Shown here piece by piece: positions 22,246 to 34,007 of a stretch of DNA of 64,000 nucleotides. How positions within the stretch are numbered: position 1 is the stretch's first letter; each line of letters begins with the position of its first letter. A program made the position numbers and the translations under genes. The notes below the pieces were generated by a model. It ran no database searches, was not told where the DNA came from, and worked only from the letters and a program-made list of their open reading frames with translations. The stretch comes from Edolisoma coerulescens. Taxonomy: Eukaryota; Chordata; Aves; Passeriformes; Campephagidae. The stretch covers positions 682,001-746,000 of the forward strand of contig VWZW01002639.1 of assembly GCA_013397115.1 (NCBI GenBank). The letters are read 5' to 3'.

Positions 22246-24644
22246 AGGGACTACAGGTTCAAGCAGCCACCTTGGGAAAGGATAAAATCTTTTTTCACCC
22301 CTACTCCAATGAGGTTTTGAAGACTTTGTAGCAGTTGAATTTATGGAAGTTGAATAACTTCAAAAGAACCCTGAGAACCTGTCCCTGATGGTGACCTGGT
22401 CCGTGGAGGATATCCAGAGGAAGGAATTCCACCCTCCCGTGAAGTCCATGGGTTGGATCCTTCAGGCATCACAGCTGGGGGATGCTTGCTCTGGCTCAGG
22501 CTCGTCTGTGTGCCCATGGAGCAGCAGTGACACCAGGGCTTGGTGACATCTGAGCCGAGGCTTTGAGGGCTTTAATTGAAATATGTGCATCAAAAGCCAC
22601 AGTTAAAATGATTGAACTCCTCCAGTGGCACTTAACCTGTATAAAAGTTACTCTTTTGGTGATGCAAATGATACAGGTAAAAACTAATCCAAGAGAAGGG
22701 GATAGGAAATCTGGCTGGTTTGATACAGATATTTTCTAAGTCCTCCTGTAATCTGTAGACAGCTCTACATTTTTACAGAGTTTATTTTATTTTCCACAAT
22801 CCATTCACTGTTAATGAAAATCCAGGCAAGCAAATTAAAATAAACCCATGTTATCACTCGGATTTAATGATTTCCTGCTGGGCCTCTTTAATGTTCAGGA
22901 CTGACCTTTTTTTTTTTAAATACTCACCAGGAAATTTTCCATCAGTCTTTGGTTCCTTGTCCCCTGGATTGGTCACCTTGTCCTGCCAGGTGTTGCTGTG
23001 TGAGGGTGAGCACTGCCAGCACGGACAGCTTTTACCTCTCCTTGAGCTCGGCGTTCGTAGCTCTGTGTGAACATTGTCAGCCCTCAAGTCCTGCAACAAG
23101 GGGAATATCCAGCTCCAGGAATTTCCAATCCAGGTGAAGTGAACTCACTGATTAATTCTGTGAATGAAGCAAGTGCTTTGGTAGAGTGCTGAGATGACAG
23201 CAAATGTCCTAAAATGCAGCAGAACCTGCTGGGAATTCCAGGTACCTGCTGAGAAAGCAGCGTTCTCTTGAGCTGTGGTGTTTAATCTTTTTGACTCTTG
23301 CCTTTTTCTTCGGGGGTGGAGGGAACACGGGTCCACGTGCTGGTCATGGCCACCAAAGTGCCCCTATTAATCTGGATTTTCTGCTCCCCAAGTGCTGGCA
23401 GTAAGGACAGTTAACATTCCAATATCCCTTCCTCTTCAAGGATACCGAAGAGCATTGGAAGCATTAAGCTCTGAGGTCGGTAATTTACTAATGGGAAAAC
23501 TGATTCAAAGAGAAATTAGGAGCTTATTCTCTCCTCCACTGAAGCCAGTGGAAACCACTCTGTGGTTTCCCTGGGCACACCGTGTGTGGCTTGTGAAAGG
23601 TCACACAAGAAATCACAGAAAAATTAGACTTGAAGTCCAACACCTTTTTGCTTGTTCAGCACAAGAATAATTGTCCCTTACCCAGAAGCTGAATCCTTTG
23701 TATCTGAGTCCCTTTTCCTTAATGTACTTTAGAAATATTCCAATAAATTCAGATTTTTCTAAGCCTACATTTTCAAGTTCTTGGAAGTAGTTAAACTCTA
23801 TCGAAAAGCTGCTGCTCTGTACTGCTGAGACCTTTCTGAGGCATCCAGTTTTCGTGAGGACATTGAAGAAGACACAATTTAATTCTTCAAACTTGTTATT
23901 TTAGAGGTTGTGCTCTCCAAGGGCCCGATCCAGAGTGTTCTGCACGTAGCCTCGAGGCTCCCTGGGATGTCTTTCAAGACCCCTCTCCCTGGCTATATTT
24001 CAAGCAGTTGCTTTTGTATGTTCAGGCTGGAAACCTTTATATCAAGAATCCAGATAAATGCCAGTTCTGCCATCATAATGCACCTCAACACAGGTAAGAA
24101 ATAGACTGTTTTGTTTATAAATCAGAGCAGTCAGGGCCTGGAGCTGCAGTAACTCAGAGACAGGAGTGTTTATGCACACAATCACCGCAGCATACACAGG
24201 ATTATTTATCAGGATGGCCCATGGAGAGGGCTGGTGTGGGGCATTAGCACCCACTTGATAGAACAGGAATAAACATTTCCTGCAAGGACTCTGGGAAGGT
24301 ATATCACAAACACAGCTCTGGAAGGAACCCATGGAATATTTACACTGTACATTCCACGTGAAATATGTGAGAGCTGGCCAAGTAAAGCCCTCCCGAAACA
24401 AGGCAAGCAGGACACTTTTATAATGGTGATAAAACTGCAGCAGCATTCCTGCACTTTTATGAACCTTATGTTTCCTGTTAGTGTTCCTTCCAATTATTTA
24501 TCACTTAAACCATTCCAGCACAATTGAAATCAATGTATTTCCATGGCAGACAGAGCAGACTGGAGTTTCTGCACTGCTCTGGGCTCAACAAATTTGAGTG
24601 TGCAGTGAGTGGCAAACATATTATTCTACTGTGCCATATAAAGG

Positions 24645-24668
24645 ATTATTTCAAATGTTTGAAATAAT
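24645..24668. other. Perfect short palindrome
   Basis: Arms 'attatttcaaa' and 'tttgaaataat' (11 bp each) are perfect complements separated by 'tg'. It could be a dimeric factor site or chance in AT-rich DNA. Confidence 0.7.
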
Positions 24669-25348
24669 GCATACAGTTAAAGGTTATGGGAGAATAATGT
24701 TAAAGAAATTCATTGTTTCAGGCTTGGCTGGTAATCTGAATGATAAAAAGGTGATGACTATTACAGCCTTGAAGCATTACAGTCATCTGGCTATGATAAT
24801 AGTGCTCAGATTTGGTTATGGCCCTAATATGTTACCTGAAAGTTAAAATCAGATTCTCATCTCTGTTGGCACATAATGATCACTTATTGCCTAGAATGTA
24901 ATTTCTGAAAGAGAATGAGAGTTGATCTTGAGGATAAATCCTGGTTTGTTTTATGCTTTTCCTTTTTTTTTCTTTTCCATTTCAAGAGAGCCAAACATGG
25001 AGTTTGTATTTCAGAGAAGGAATCAATTCGGGATCATCATTTCTTGAAATACACCGAGATAAATCTGTCTCCTGCTCCCTGCTTTTATAGCTCTTTGTTC
25101 CAAGCTGTTATGGACCCTGGGCAGGCAATGTTTCTGCTGCTAGAAGCAATCCACCAAAGCTGTCAGGGGACAGAGCTTCAAACCAGACCCTACAGATGCT
25201 TTGGGGTTTGCTTTTGGGATACTTTAAGCAGACAAGTGCAAAGGAGCAGCTCACAGAACCCTGCCCTGGCTTTTGGGCTTGGCTGGGGGTTCAGTGGGAA
25301 GGAAACAGGCTCCAAGGTGACTTTTCTCAGAGTGAAGGAATCCCAGAC

Positions 25349-25612
25349 TGGGTTGGGTTGGGAGGGACCCTAAAGCCCATCCAGTGCCACCCCTGCCATG
25401 GGCAGGGACACCTCCCACTGTCCCAGGCTGCTCCCAGCCCCAATGTCCAACCTGGCCTTGGGCACTGCCAGGGATCCAGGGGCAGCCACAGCTTCTCTGG
25501 GCACCCTGTGCCAGGGCCTCCCCACCCTCACAGGGAGGAATTCCTTCCCAATATCCCATCTAACCCTGCCCTCTGTCAGTGTGGAGCCATTCCCCTTGTC
25601 CTGCCACTCCAG
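25349..25612 (-). mobile_element. CR1 LINE 3'-end fragment, minus strand
   Basis: A well-preserved antisense CR1: 'ggttgggttgggagggaccc', the 'ccctgccatgggcaggg' palindrome, 'tccaggggcagccacagc', 'ctgtgccagggcctccccac', 'ccttcccaatatcccatc' and 'ccattccccttgtcctgcc'. Open frames across it in both directions are repeat artefacts. Confidence 0.96.
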
Positions 25613-28454
25613 TTCCTACATTCTCAGCCTTCCCAGAATTCTGAACTTTCCCTTTCCCTACAGAAAAACATCAGGAAGGAATCAAAGTCACAATTTTTCA
25701 CTCCTTTCCCACCACTCCAGGCATTTGTCCCTCCTCTGTTACAAACAATTCCCACCCTTGTCATAACACCAGCACTTCACAGTCCTTAATTCATCATTTT
25801 TAGGACTCTCAAGTGAACAACTTGCTGCCTATGGTCACCACCACAGGTGCAAACTCTAAGATTGCAATTTTAGCCACAGCAAGGTCACACAATAAAGCCC
25901 AGATCAGAAAACAGATCAATAATTATTTGCATTGGGTGTTATAAGTACAGAATAAAGTTTAGCAGTAGAAGAGCTGTGAAAGTCAAAGCATTTTTTTTCT
26001 ATTTGATTCTCCTTCTGTAGAAAAAGACCCATCCCTCCAAAATCCCCAACAACAAACAACCCAAAAAACCCCCTCAAAACCCAACCCCCCCCAAAATAAA
26101 ACCAAAATAAACAAACAACTCCCCCCAAAACCAAACCCTGAAACAACCCAAAAGAAAGACAAGGAAAGGGACAGAAAAGACTGAAAACAATGTTTCAGAG
26201 AAAGCTGCTTCCAGACAAGCTGAAAAATAAGTGAAAGGGTGTCACAATTATTACAATCCAGAGTAGAAATTCAGTAGTTGTTCTGCACTTTGTTCTCTGC
26301 TTTGTTTTACGGGGCTGGGAAGTGTTTGATTAAAAAGGGAGCCGTGTTTGCAGGGTGTATTATTCTTTCCTGATTTCACTTTTATAACTCAGGGTAGTCC
26401 AATAAATTCCTTACCCCGGAATCTTCCTTATGTCCCTGTATTTCTGGAGCTTCATGGGGATGATGATTGGAAATCAAACATTCAGGGGAGATACAGCAGT
26501 TAAGTATTAAACCTGACAGGTTTTATATGGCGAGTACAATAATTGATTTCATGTTATGCTAACCTGCTTGGCAGGTTAAAGCAGCCAGGAGAGCTCCATT
26601 TCATAGAGTAGGCACTGAATTATTATTTTTTAAGGTTTTAAAAGCACTGAGTCAATTTACATTTCAATTTTCCTTTCTAAACACTGACATAGATGAAGAA
26701 TACAGTGAGTGCTTGTGCGGGCAGGAGGACAAATTCAACTCTGAAATTTCCTCTGAGGAAAGAAAAAAAAACACTGAAGTAGTAAACAAATCAGGAAAAC
26801 ATAAAAATTTTTGAAAGGAGGGGTTATATCTTTGTTTGCTGCCTTTGTTCTGGTCCATTTAACACCTGCTGGTGGCTTCTTGGAGTGGGGAGTGCTTGGA
26901 AATGGAAAAAGTCTGAGGGATTTCTGGGTTTTTGGAGTTAAAAGGCAAAAAACCTGCAGTCTTTTAAGGAATATGGTACCCAAATCCACTGGCATAATGT
27001 CAGTGCTGAAAAATTTTGGAGTCACTAACTCTGCACTTGCTCAGAAGGTGTCCAGGGAAAGAGTGATACTTCCAGTATCCTTGGGAATCCTCAGACTGGA
27101 GTGAACAGTTTGTTATTATCCCCCAAAATGGAAAATTATCTGTATTCTAAACCACTGTTTTTAAAGCACATATATTAATATAAGCAAATAAAGGATTTAC
27201 AGAGTACTGGTGGACATGATGAAAGTTGTCCAACTTTCCCTTTCCCTCTTCTTCAGATCACCTCCACCAGTCAGCAGAGGGATTAAATATGTCTCTTATT
27301 TTTCAGGAAGTCCCTAAACTGAAAATAAAGAGGTCTGGGTTGAAGTGCCTTGGACTTTTCCTGCTGTGTCCCTTCAATTTCACATTTTACCCCTGGAGCA
27401 AGGAGGTTCCTCCTGTGGGGAGCTGCTCCAGGATTCACATCCGGGTCCCACTCCACAGTCATGTTATGCCAAATGGGAACCCATCAGCTCCAGGATTAAT
27501 TGATGAGAAACCACCTTTTTACCCACCCTGAAGGGTAACTGCCATGCCCCAGTGCCTGCTGGAGGAACAGAATTCCTTCAGGAAGGACCCGTGCATGGGC
27601 AGAGACCACGTCTTTTTCCTGGTCATTTTTGCTGTATTTGTGGTGAGAAACGAGTGTCGCTTCCTTCCTGCACATTAGGGCTGCTGAGCTGAAGAAAATG
27701 GGTGTAACTTTTCTCTTAATTCTATAATCTTATTATCCCAGCTCCAATAAAAACTGATAATGAAATCTGAGGGTATTGAGAACTTGGATTTTTTCCATTA
27801 AGTTTAACTTGGTGTTTTTTCCGAGCGCTGTGGTACTTACCGTAGTCCAACTCTTTTTAAGACCATCCAGGGAAACATAAACCCTTGCAGCGAGCCATTT
27901 TCTGTCAAAATTATATCTGACCTGCATATTTTTGCAATTCTCTGATGCATTATACAGTCAGATCAGGTTGTTCCTTGACCACTTGTTCACCCCCATCAAT
28001 TGCATTAGCATTTAACCTGTCAGTTTAAATTACAAAGGTAACAAAGGTTTAGGAAGGTTACAATAGATCCAATCTTGCACAGAATTGGGGAAGAATAATC
28101 TTAAATCATCCTTGCATGGGAGTGTTATTTTTCCTCCTGACATACATTTACTCACCTTCTAGAAGCATCACCGGGCAACTTTTTATGGTGAGGACTCCAT
28201 GGGATCAGCACAGCCTGTCAAACAGGAGAAGCTCCAGCCCTGAGACAAGCAGGGAGATTTTATTTGAACTCAGATTGCATCTCCTGTATCTTTACTAATT
28301 TTCCATTCTATTCTCCATCCCTTTTCAGGGCTAAATCCCCTTTTTCTCTCTCTGGAGAGTCTGTTCTTCATTGGGTCTGATCAGTAAATTAGGGCTTATT
28401 CTACAGGCACAGAGGAACATCATCAAGGATTGGAGTCCTTTAGCCTTGAGTAGA
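25613..28454. other. Unique stretch with a C/A-rich tract
   Basis: No gene recognised. The C/A-rich tract at 26031-26150 is listed separately. The remainder is AT-rich unique DNA. Confidence 0.5.
26031..26150. repeat. C/A-only low-complexity tract
   Basis: About 120 bp almost entirely of C and A on the plus strand (G/T on the minus). C-runs lie at 26069-26073, 26080-26082, 26085-26092 and 26121-26126. The minus strand therefore has enough closely spaced G-runs for a possible G-quadruplex. It looks like decayed CAAA/CCCAA simple sequence. Confidence 0.8.
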
Positions 28455-28660
28455 GTCAGAAAATCATTAAGGGTGGAAAAGACCTCTAAGTTCATCAAGT
28501 CCAACCATCAACCCTAAACCATGTCCTCAAGTGCCACATCCACACGGTTTTTGAGCACTTCCAGGGATGGGGACTCCACCACTGCCCTGGGTGGTCTGTT
28601 CCAATCCTTGACAGCTTTTTCCATGAGGAAGTTTTTCCTGAGATCTTATCTAAACATGAA
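28455..28660 (-). mobile_element. CR1 LINE 3'-end fragment, older subfamily, minus strand
   Basis: Antisense CR1 of a different subfamily: 'aaatcattaagggtggaaaa' and 'gacctctaagttcatcaag', then 'tccaaccatcaaccctaaac', 'ccacatccacacggtttttg', 'cttccagggatggggactcc' and 'aagtttttcctgagatc'. The tail lacks the CCATGG palindrome of the other group. Confidence 0.93.
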
Positions 28661-29921
28661 AGATGCCTGCAAGAGGGACAGCCCAGCTTCTCCTCAAACC
28701 ACCCATCATCCTCTGCTGTGGATTTACCACTCTGCCACATCAGGGTTTGGGGGGTGTATTAATAAAATACCAACCTGTAATTCCAGCACACTTAGGCAAA
28801 ATCTGTTCTCTTTAGAATTTCACATATGCTTGGAAAAAAATAGAAATCACATTAATTTTACCTGGGATTTTTCTTATTTCTACAATGACTTAATAACACA
28901 TGGGCAGTGATGTCAGCATTCCAACTGTGGCTTGCCTGACTACAAAATAAGACATAATTCCTGCCAAATCTACTCATTCCAACCTTTCTGTGCCCTCCCA
29001 GCACCAACCCAGGCAGCTGAGCAACGTAAAAACACTCCATGGCCTTCTGGAAAAATAAATCAGCACACGATGGGCCAGAAAGGCCCCTGAGGGGAGAACT
29101 GGGAAAAATAAAATCACAAAAGCAAAATCTTGATAACTTACAAATTTATGTATTTATTGATTTATGTATTATGTATTGATTTATATGTAAATATATTCAT
29201 TTATAATACACTATACAAATGTATTTATGTATTTATACATAATTAAGTGCATTACAAATGCAGGTATTCCTCCCTTTTTTAATGAAAGTGGAACAAAGAG
29301 CTTCTGCCAACAGTATTCACAATATTCAACAATATTCACATGCACAGAGCTCCCATCAAAGTCTGCCTGCATGGAAGCTGCAGCTGTAAGAAGGTAAAGC
29401 AGCAATATGAAAGGTAGAGCCAGATTGTGGCTGTAACTGAGCTCAGGAAGCACAGTTACATATTCCTTTTAAAATAAGCAGATATTTTTAAATTCTTGTT
29501 GTGTGGCCAGAACACATGTTAAAAAGGCCCTAAAACAACAATGCCTGCATCTTAAGTTTGAGCAACAGATAAAGGCTAAAAATAAGGTTGAGAAAGCATT
29601 TTAAGGAGGTATCTTTGCTACACAAATGCCAGCATTTCCCATGCAGCTGTGGCACATGAAGTGTGCCATGATGAATGGTGTTTAATAAGCAGGAGAGCAG
29701 AGCTTGGCCTACATTTGGCTGGAGTGGCTCCGCTGCTGGGATCGGGATGTGCCGCTTCCATGTCCCCCAACGCGGAGCAGCTGGGCTGCCTTCCTGCAGG
29801 AGAGGGTTGGAGGCAGGGTTTGTGTGCTGGGCTCTGGGCAGGACAGCTGAGTGCTGGAATTACCCAGATGGAATTAACCAGATATGCAGATATATTTAAA
29901 TGTATTACTGAGAGAAGTGTA
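28661..29921. other. Unique stretch with AT-rich tandem sequence
   Basis: No gene recognised. The TTTATGTA-type tract at 29144-29243 is the main feature. A short direct repeat ('caatattca') lies near 29319-29338. Confidence 0.5.
29144..29243. repeat. Degenerate TTTATGTATTTA tandem tract
   Basis: About 100 bp of imperfect 'tttatgta', 'tttattga' and 'tttataca' units, an A/T satellite-like microsatellite. Confidence 0.75.
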
Positions 29922-30345
29922 GGATGGCCTGGGTGAGACGGGACCTTAAAGCTCATCCCATTCCCACCCCTGCCATGGGCAGGGACACCTTCCACTGTCC
30001 CAGACTGCTCCAATCCTTGTCCAACCTGGCCTTGGACACTTCCAGGGATCCAGGGGCAGCCACAGCTGCTCTGGGCACCCTGTGCCAGGGCCTCCCCACC
30101 CTCACAGCCAGGAATTCCTTCCCAGTATCTCATCTAACCCTGCCCTCTGTCACTTTGAAGCCATTCCCCTTGTCCTGTCACTCCATCCCTTGTCAGTAGT
30201 CCCTCTCCATCTTTCTTGTAGCTCCTTCAGGCCCTGGAAGGCCACAATGAGGTCACCCCAAAGCTTCTCCTCTCCAGGGTGAACAATCCCAACTCTCCTA
30301 GCCTTTCCTCCAAGCAGAGCTGCTCCATCCCTCTGATCACCTTGG
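29922..30345 (-). mobile_element. CR1 LINE 3'-end fragment, minus strand (about 420 bp)
   Basis: One of the two longest copies. After the 3' palindrome block and the 'ccattccccttgtcctgtc' segment it continues upstream into 'agctccttcaggccctggaa', 'ggccacaatgaggtcacccc', 'aagcttctcctctccagg' and 'cctccaagcagagctgctcc'. These match the plus-strand copy at 56.7 kb when complemented. It is 5'-truncated and non-coding. Confidence 0.95.
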
Positions 30346-33300
30346 AGAAGTCTCCCACAGCTGAGATTGGGGCGAAACTGAAGTTAATAAACTTTGGTCC
30401 TAATCTTGACATTCCAGAGAAAAACAAAACAGGATACTGACTAACAAAAGCCAGACACAAGCATATTCAAAAGCTGTGTTATTTTATTTTGACTCTGCAA
30501 ATGTTGTTTTGAAGCAACAAGAGCTGCTTTCCCCTGATCAGAGAACTCCTCTTAACACAGGATTTTGACCAGGGAACTCTTCTTAAGAATGCATGTGGAA
30601 ACAGTCCTATACCCCCATTTGAAACTCCAATTCAAACTGCTCCTTCTAGTATTACGTTTTCAGAAATAAAATCCCCAATTGTTTAGTTTCTTGTGGCATA
30701 AACCCAAACGCAGTCCCCAGTCCTACCAAAAATAACCCTCGATTCCATTTGGTCTGTTTTCCCAATGAATATTTATAGCAGCTGAGGTGTCAGAGACTCC
30801 TTTCAGCTGAAAAAAGACCTTGTTCAGGTTTTATCGATGTAGCTCACGATATCTCTGCTCTTGTACAACACAAGGTCACACTGAATTTCGATGTCAGACT
30901 TCATTAAAGTGTGCACTGGGCACCCTTGGCTCATGGTGCTCCCTGACCCCAGCACCCTGCAGTCCATGAACATCAGCAGGGCTTTCTCCTGCCACATTTG
31001 CAGCATTTCTGCAGAGTCAGCCAATCAATATTGGTAAAAAAATGACCCAAAAGTTACCTGGCTGTGATTATCCTTGCAACATTCCCAACCTGACAGTGGT
31101 GCCAGCTGTGAGTACAGCCTGCACCTGCACTTGATGGTTTCGAGTCTTTCTTTGGCTTGATTCACAGCGAGAGTTTAAAAATAGATCTTTCCTGCCTTAT
31201 CCAGGAAAATAATCCCGTTTGGAGGATGTTATCTTCTAAGCAGAACCTGTGAAATCATGGATCAGAGAGCTGGGCTTTGAAACTTCCAGCAAAGCTGAGA
31301 AATTTGCACAAAATGAGAAGGTTTTATTTCAGCGACGTCCTCCGCCTTCCCTCAGAAAGAAAGAAAAGGGAAAAAAAGAAAAGTCCTGAGTTTCCTGTAC
31401 TTCCCATTCCAGCTGTGTTCTCAATCCCCATGGAATCAGGGGGTGTATTTGATATGGCACAATTTATGGGCTGCAATCAAGCTGCAGGCTCAGGAGTTCA
31501 GTGCCACTGTCTGTCATTGACTCAAACTGAGGCTAAATAACTTCATATCCTGAAATTTGGCATCTTCCCATCATTCCTGCTTTGGAGAGCAACGCCCCAG
31601 CTGAAGGCTCCAGTGTCATTTGTGTGCAGGGCTGACCTTCCTTTGAGGCACTGCTGGGATTTGTCACTGTTGTGTTCATGACAGAAGATAAAATTCACCA
31701 GGCCTTGCTGCCTGTGCTGTCAAATGGCTGAATTAAATATTTAAATGGGGAATGGGTTTGCATTTGAACTGGGGGAAACACTGGTGGGGCTGGTGGCTCA
31801 CTGAGATTCTCGGTGTGCTGTGCAACAGGAGAATTCCACCCAGAAACTGCGATCTTGGAATACAAACAGGGAGAAAAGGAGATGATTTTCACTTCCCCGA
31901 GGAATTCCACTGGAGCAAAACCCATCCTGGTTTTCTCGAATTATTTCACATCACACTTTGTTACATTCATGGTTTAAATTTTTTTATCTGATTGTGTTTA
32001 GTTTTTCTTTCTTCTATTTGATAAGTGCCAGAACTGCAACAAGAAAATGATGCTTGATCACAGTGAGACTATCAGAAATCAGTAAACACATTTCTGATGC
32101 TTGGTTCTTAATCCTAAAATGAACAAAATCTTCTTATTTTCCTAATCGTCCTGGCAAAATGAGGTTCCTGTGGGCTTTAGAGAACCTCCTCAAACTGAAG
32201 TTCAGCAGAGCTGGTAACCTGATTTCTGTAGATGCCTGAAGAGTCCAGGTGTAAAATAAGACAAAAATATTAAATATTTAAAGTGATTTGGGATGTCGCC
32301 ATTGACAGGTGTCTATCAAGTCATCCAAAACCTTTTCTTCTCAAAAAAAACCAACCCTGTGGGTAAAGAAGATTTTGCTTAAAAACCACGGACATTATTG
32401 CTCACAATTTTCAAAATTCATCATGTTTCAGGAAACCACAACTCCCATAACAGAGATCCATTACTGGCTGAATACATAAACAAGTTTTGAACTGATGTAC
32501 CTGGTATGGAATTAACTAAATTAGATGAATCTTATACCTGTTAAATGAACCAACTCAAGACATGGTGTGAACCCCCTTAATCCAATTCCAAGCTGGATTT
32601 ATTTGCTTTGGGAGATGTACAGGTAGAAACTCAAGCAAGGAAAAATACCCCTGCTCCTCAACTCTGTCTCCAGCTGATATCTTTATATTCATTTAAGTAA
32701 TTGGGGAAGGAGATTCAAATAAATAAAGCTCTGCATTTAGAGAAAGGCACCGTTTTTCTATTAAAAGGTCTCAGAGAAATAAGAATAACATTGGGGATAA
32801 AGAACTGATCAATATTCCTCTCAAAGTGGACTGGTAAAATGCAGTAATTAAATTAAAAATTCTGAAATTTAGAGTCTCAGTAGCAAAGCAGAACTTTTGT
32901 TCTCATCCACCTTCCAAGGTGGGATATTTCTGGATAACCTTAGGGAGCAGCTGCTTTACTCTCTTGTGAATGGTAAAATACAAAGGGAAAAATAGGAAAC
33001 CAAGGAAGAAATCGGAAAACTTGTGGAAAGAGGCAGAGAAGGTAAAGCAATAATTTCTGCAAGGGGGGAAAGTGTTCTGCTGAATCCAGTTCTTTCGGGC
33101 AGAACTGAAGTAGATGAAACTCATGTTGGCATCTTAATGCTGGGTTTTTCTTTCTTCCCTTTTCTTTATCATCAAAGGAAGGAAAATACTTCCTCTCCCA
33201 TCTTAGATCAATCCATCAGACAACAGACCAGGAAAACAGTGTCAAAGAAGAAAAAAAATATTTCCAAAGCAATGGAAATTCTTGAAGAAATACCTATATT

Positions 33301-33711
33301 TTTGCTTGATAAATTATTTCTTCGCTTCTATTTTCATACAAAGCACATGTATTTTCCTGCTCCATTGAACAGAGAAATCCTGTGAGTTCCCAGAGAAAGC
33401 TGCTATTAGGTTATTTTTCTCTGACTGAAGAAGTTATTTGCTGTAGTTTTCAAGCCCTGGTGAAAAGGGTTTTGCTGTCCTTCCTGTACCCTATTGAGCA
33501 CAGGTGCAAATTAATTTTTTAAAATGTTATTTTAAATGGAAGATCATTTCAAACTTTAGATTCGAGTGTTTTCTCTGAAGCAGAGTGATTGCAAACTAAC
33601 TCGGCACGATCCTGGTGTTGCAGTAATGCCCAATTTCAAGCAAAGTCATGATTAGAAATGGATCAATATTGTTTAGCACAAGAATTTGGTGTTCAGTAGG
33701 TGTTCAGTAGG
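30346..33711. other. Unique non-coding stretch
   Basis: No gene, RNA or mobile element recognised in over 3 kb. Ordinary AT-rich DNA. The short direct repeat 'gtgttcagtag' (two copies near 33689-33711) abuts the 0.3-kb repeat that follows. Confidence 0.5.
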
Positions 33712-34007
33712 ATTGGTACTTTAATATTACACAGGTTTAATGATCATAATTGCTTTTTTCATGTATCTTTGAAAGGGCCCAGGACAAGCCTGTGAAAGAT
33801 TATTCTAAAAATATCACTGGCCTAAACTGAAGTGGGGTTATTTCACTGCATGTCTGGAGGGTCAGGAAAGTTCTTCATGGTTAGATCTGAGATGAAGATT
33901 CTCAAGGTATCAAAAGGGTCTTGATCAAGGAAAATTTCAGTCTCCTCACAGATTTTTCCCCAGTTCTGGATGGCTCATTGTCCCCATGATATTTTCTTAT
34001 TTCTCAG
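33712..34007 (+). repeat. 0.3-kb repeated sequence, copy B
   Basis: Direct-orientation partner of 20148-20444. The core at 33734-33925 matches the other copy base for base by eye. The right edge differs at several positions, for example 'gatcaagg' versus 'gataagg' and 'ccccatgatatt' versus 'ccctataacatt'. Weak similarity ('agcacaa') may extend a little upstream of both copies. Confidence 0.88.

Larger units (their letters stand above)
20445..25348. other. Unique non-coding stretch
   Basis: No gene recognised. It contains a possible decayed CR1 tail at about 22193-22245, a T-run at about 22908-22917 and a perfect short palindrome at 24645-24668. The AT-rich, low-CpG segment around 24600-24850 has the look of conserved regulatory DNA, but that is only an impression. 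Confidence 0.5.

Noticed and set aside
25196..25789. 197-codon plus-strand open frame
   Set aside because: Most of it overlaps an antisense CR1 copy, and its Pro/Ser/Leu-rich sequence is what the G+C-rich CR1 gives when read in this frame.
29618..30133. 171-codon minus-strand open frame
   Set aside because: About half is CR1 repeat sequence. The rest shows no domain, and the same protein phrases recur at other CR1 copies.
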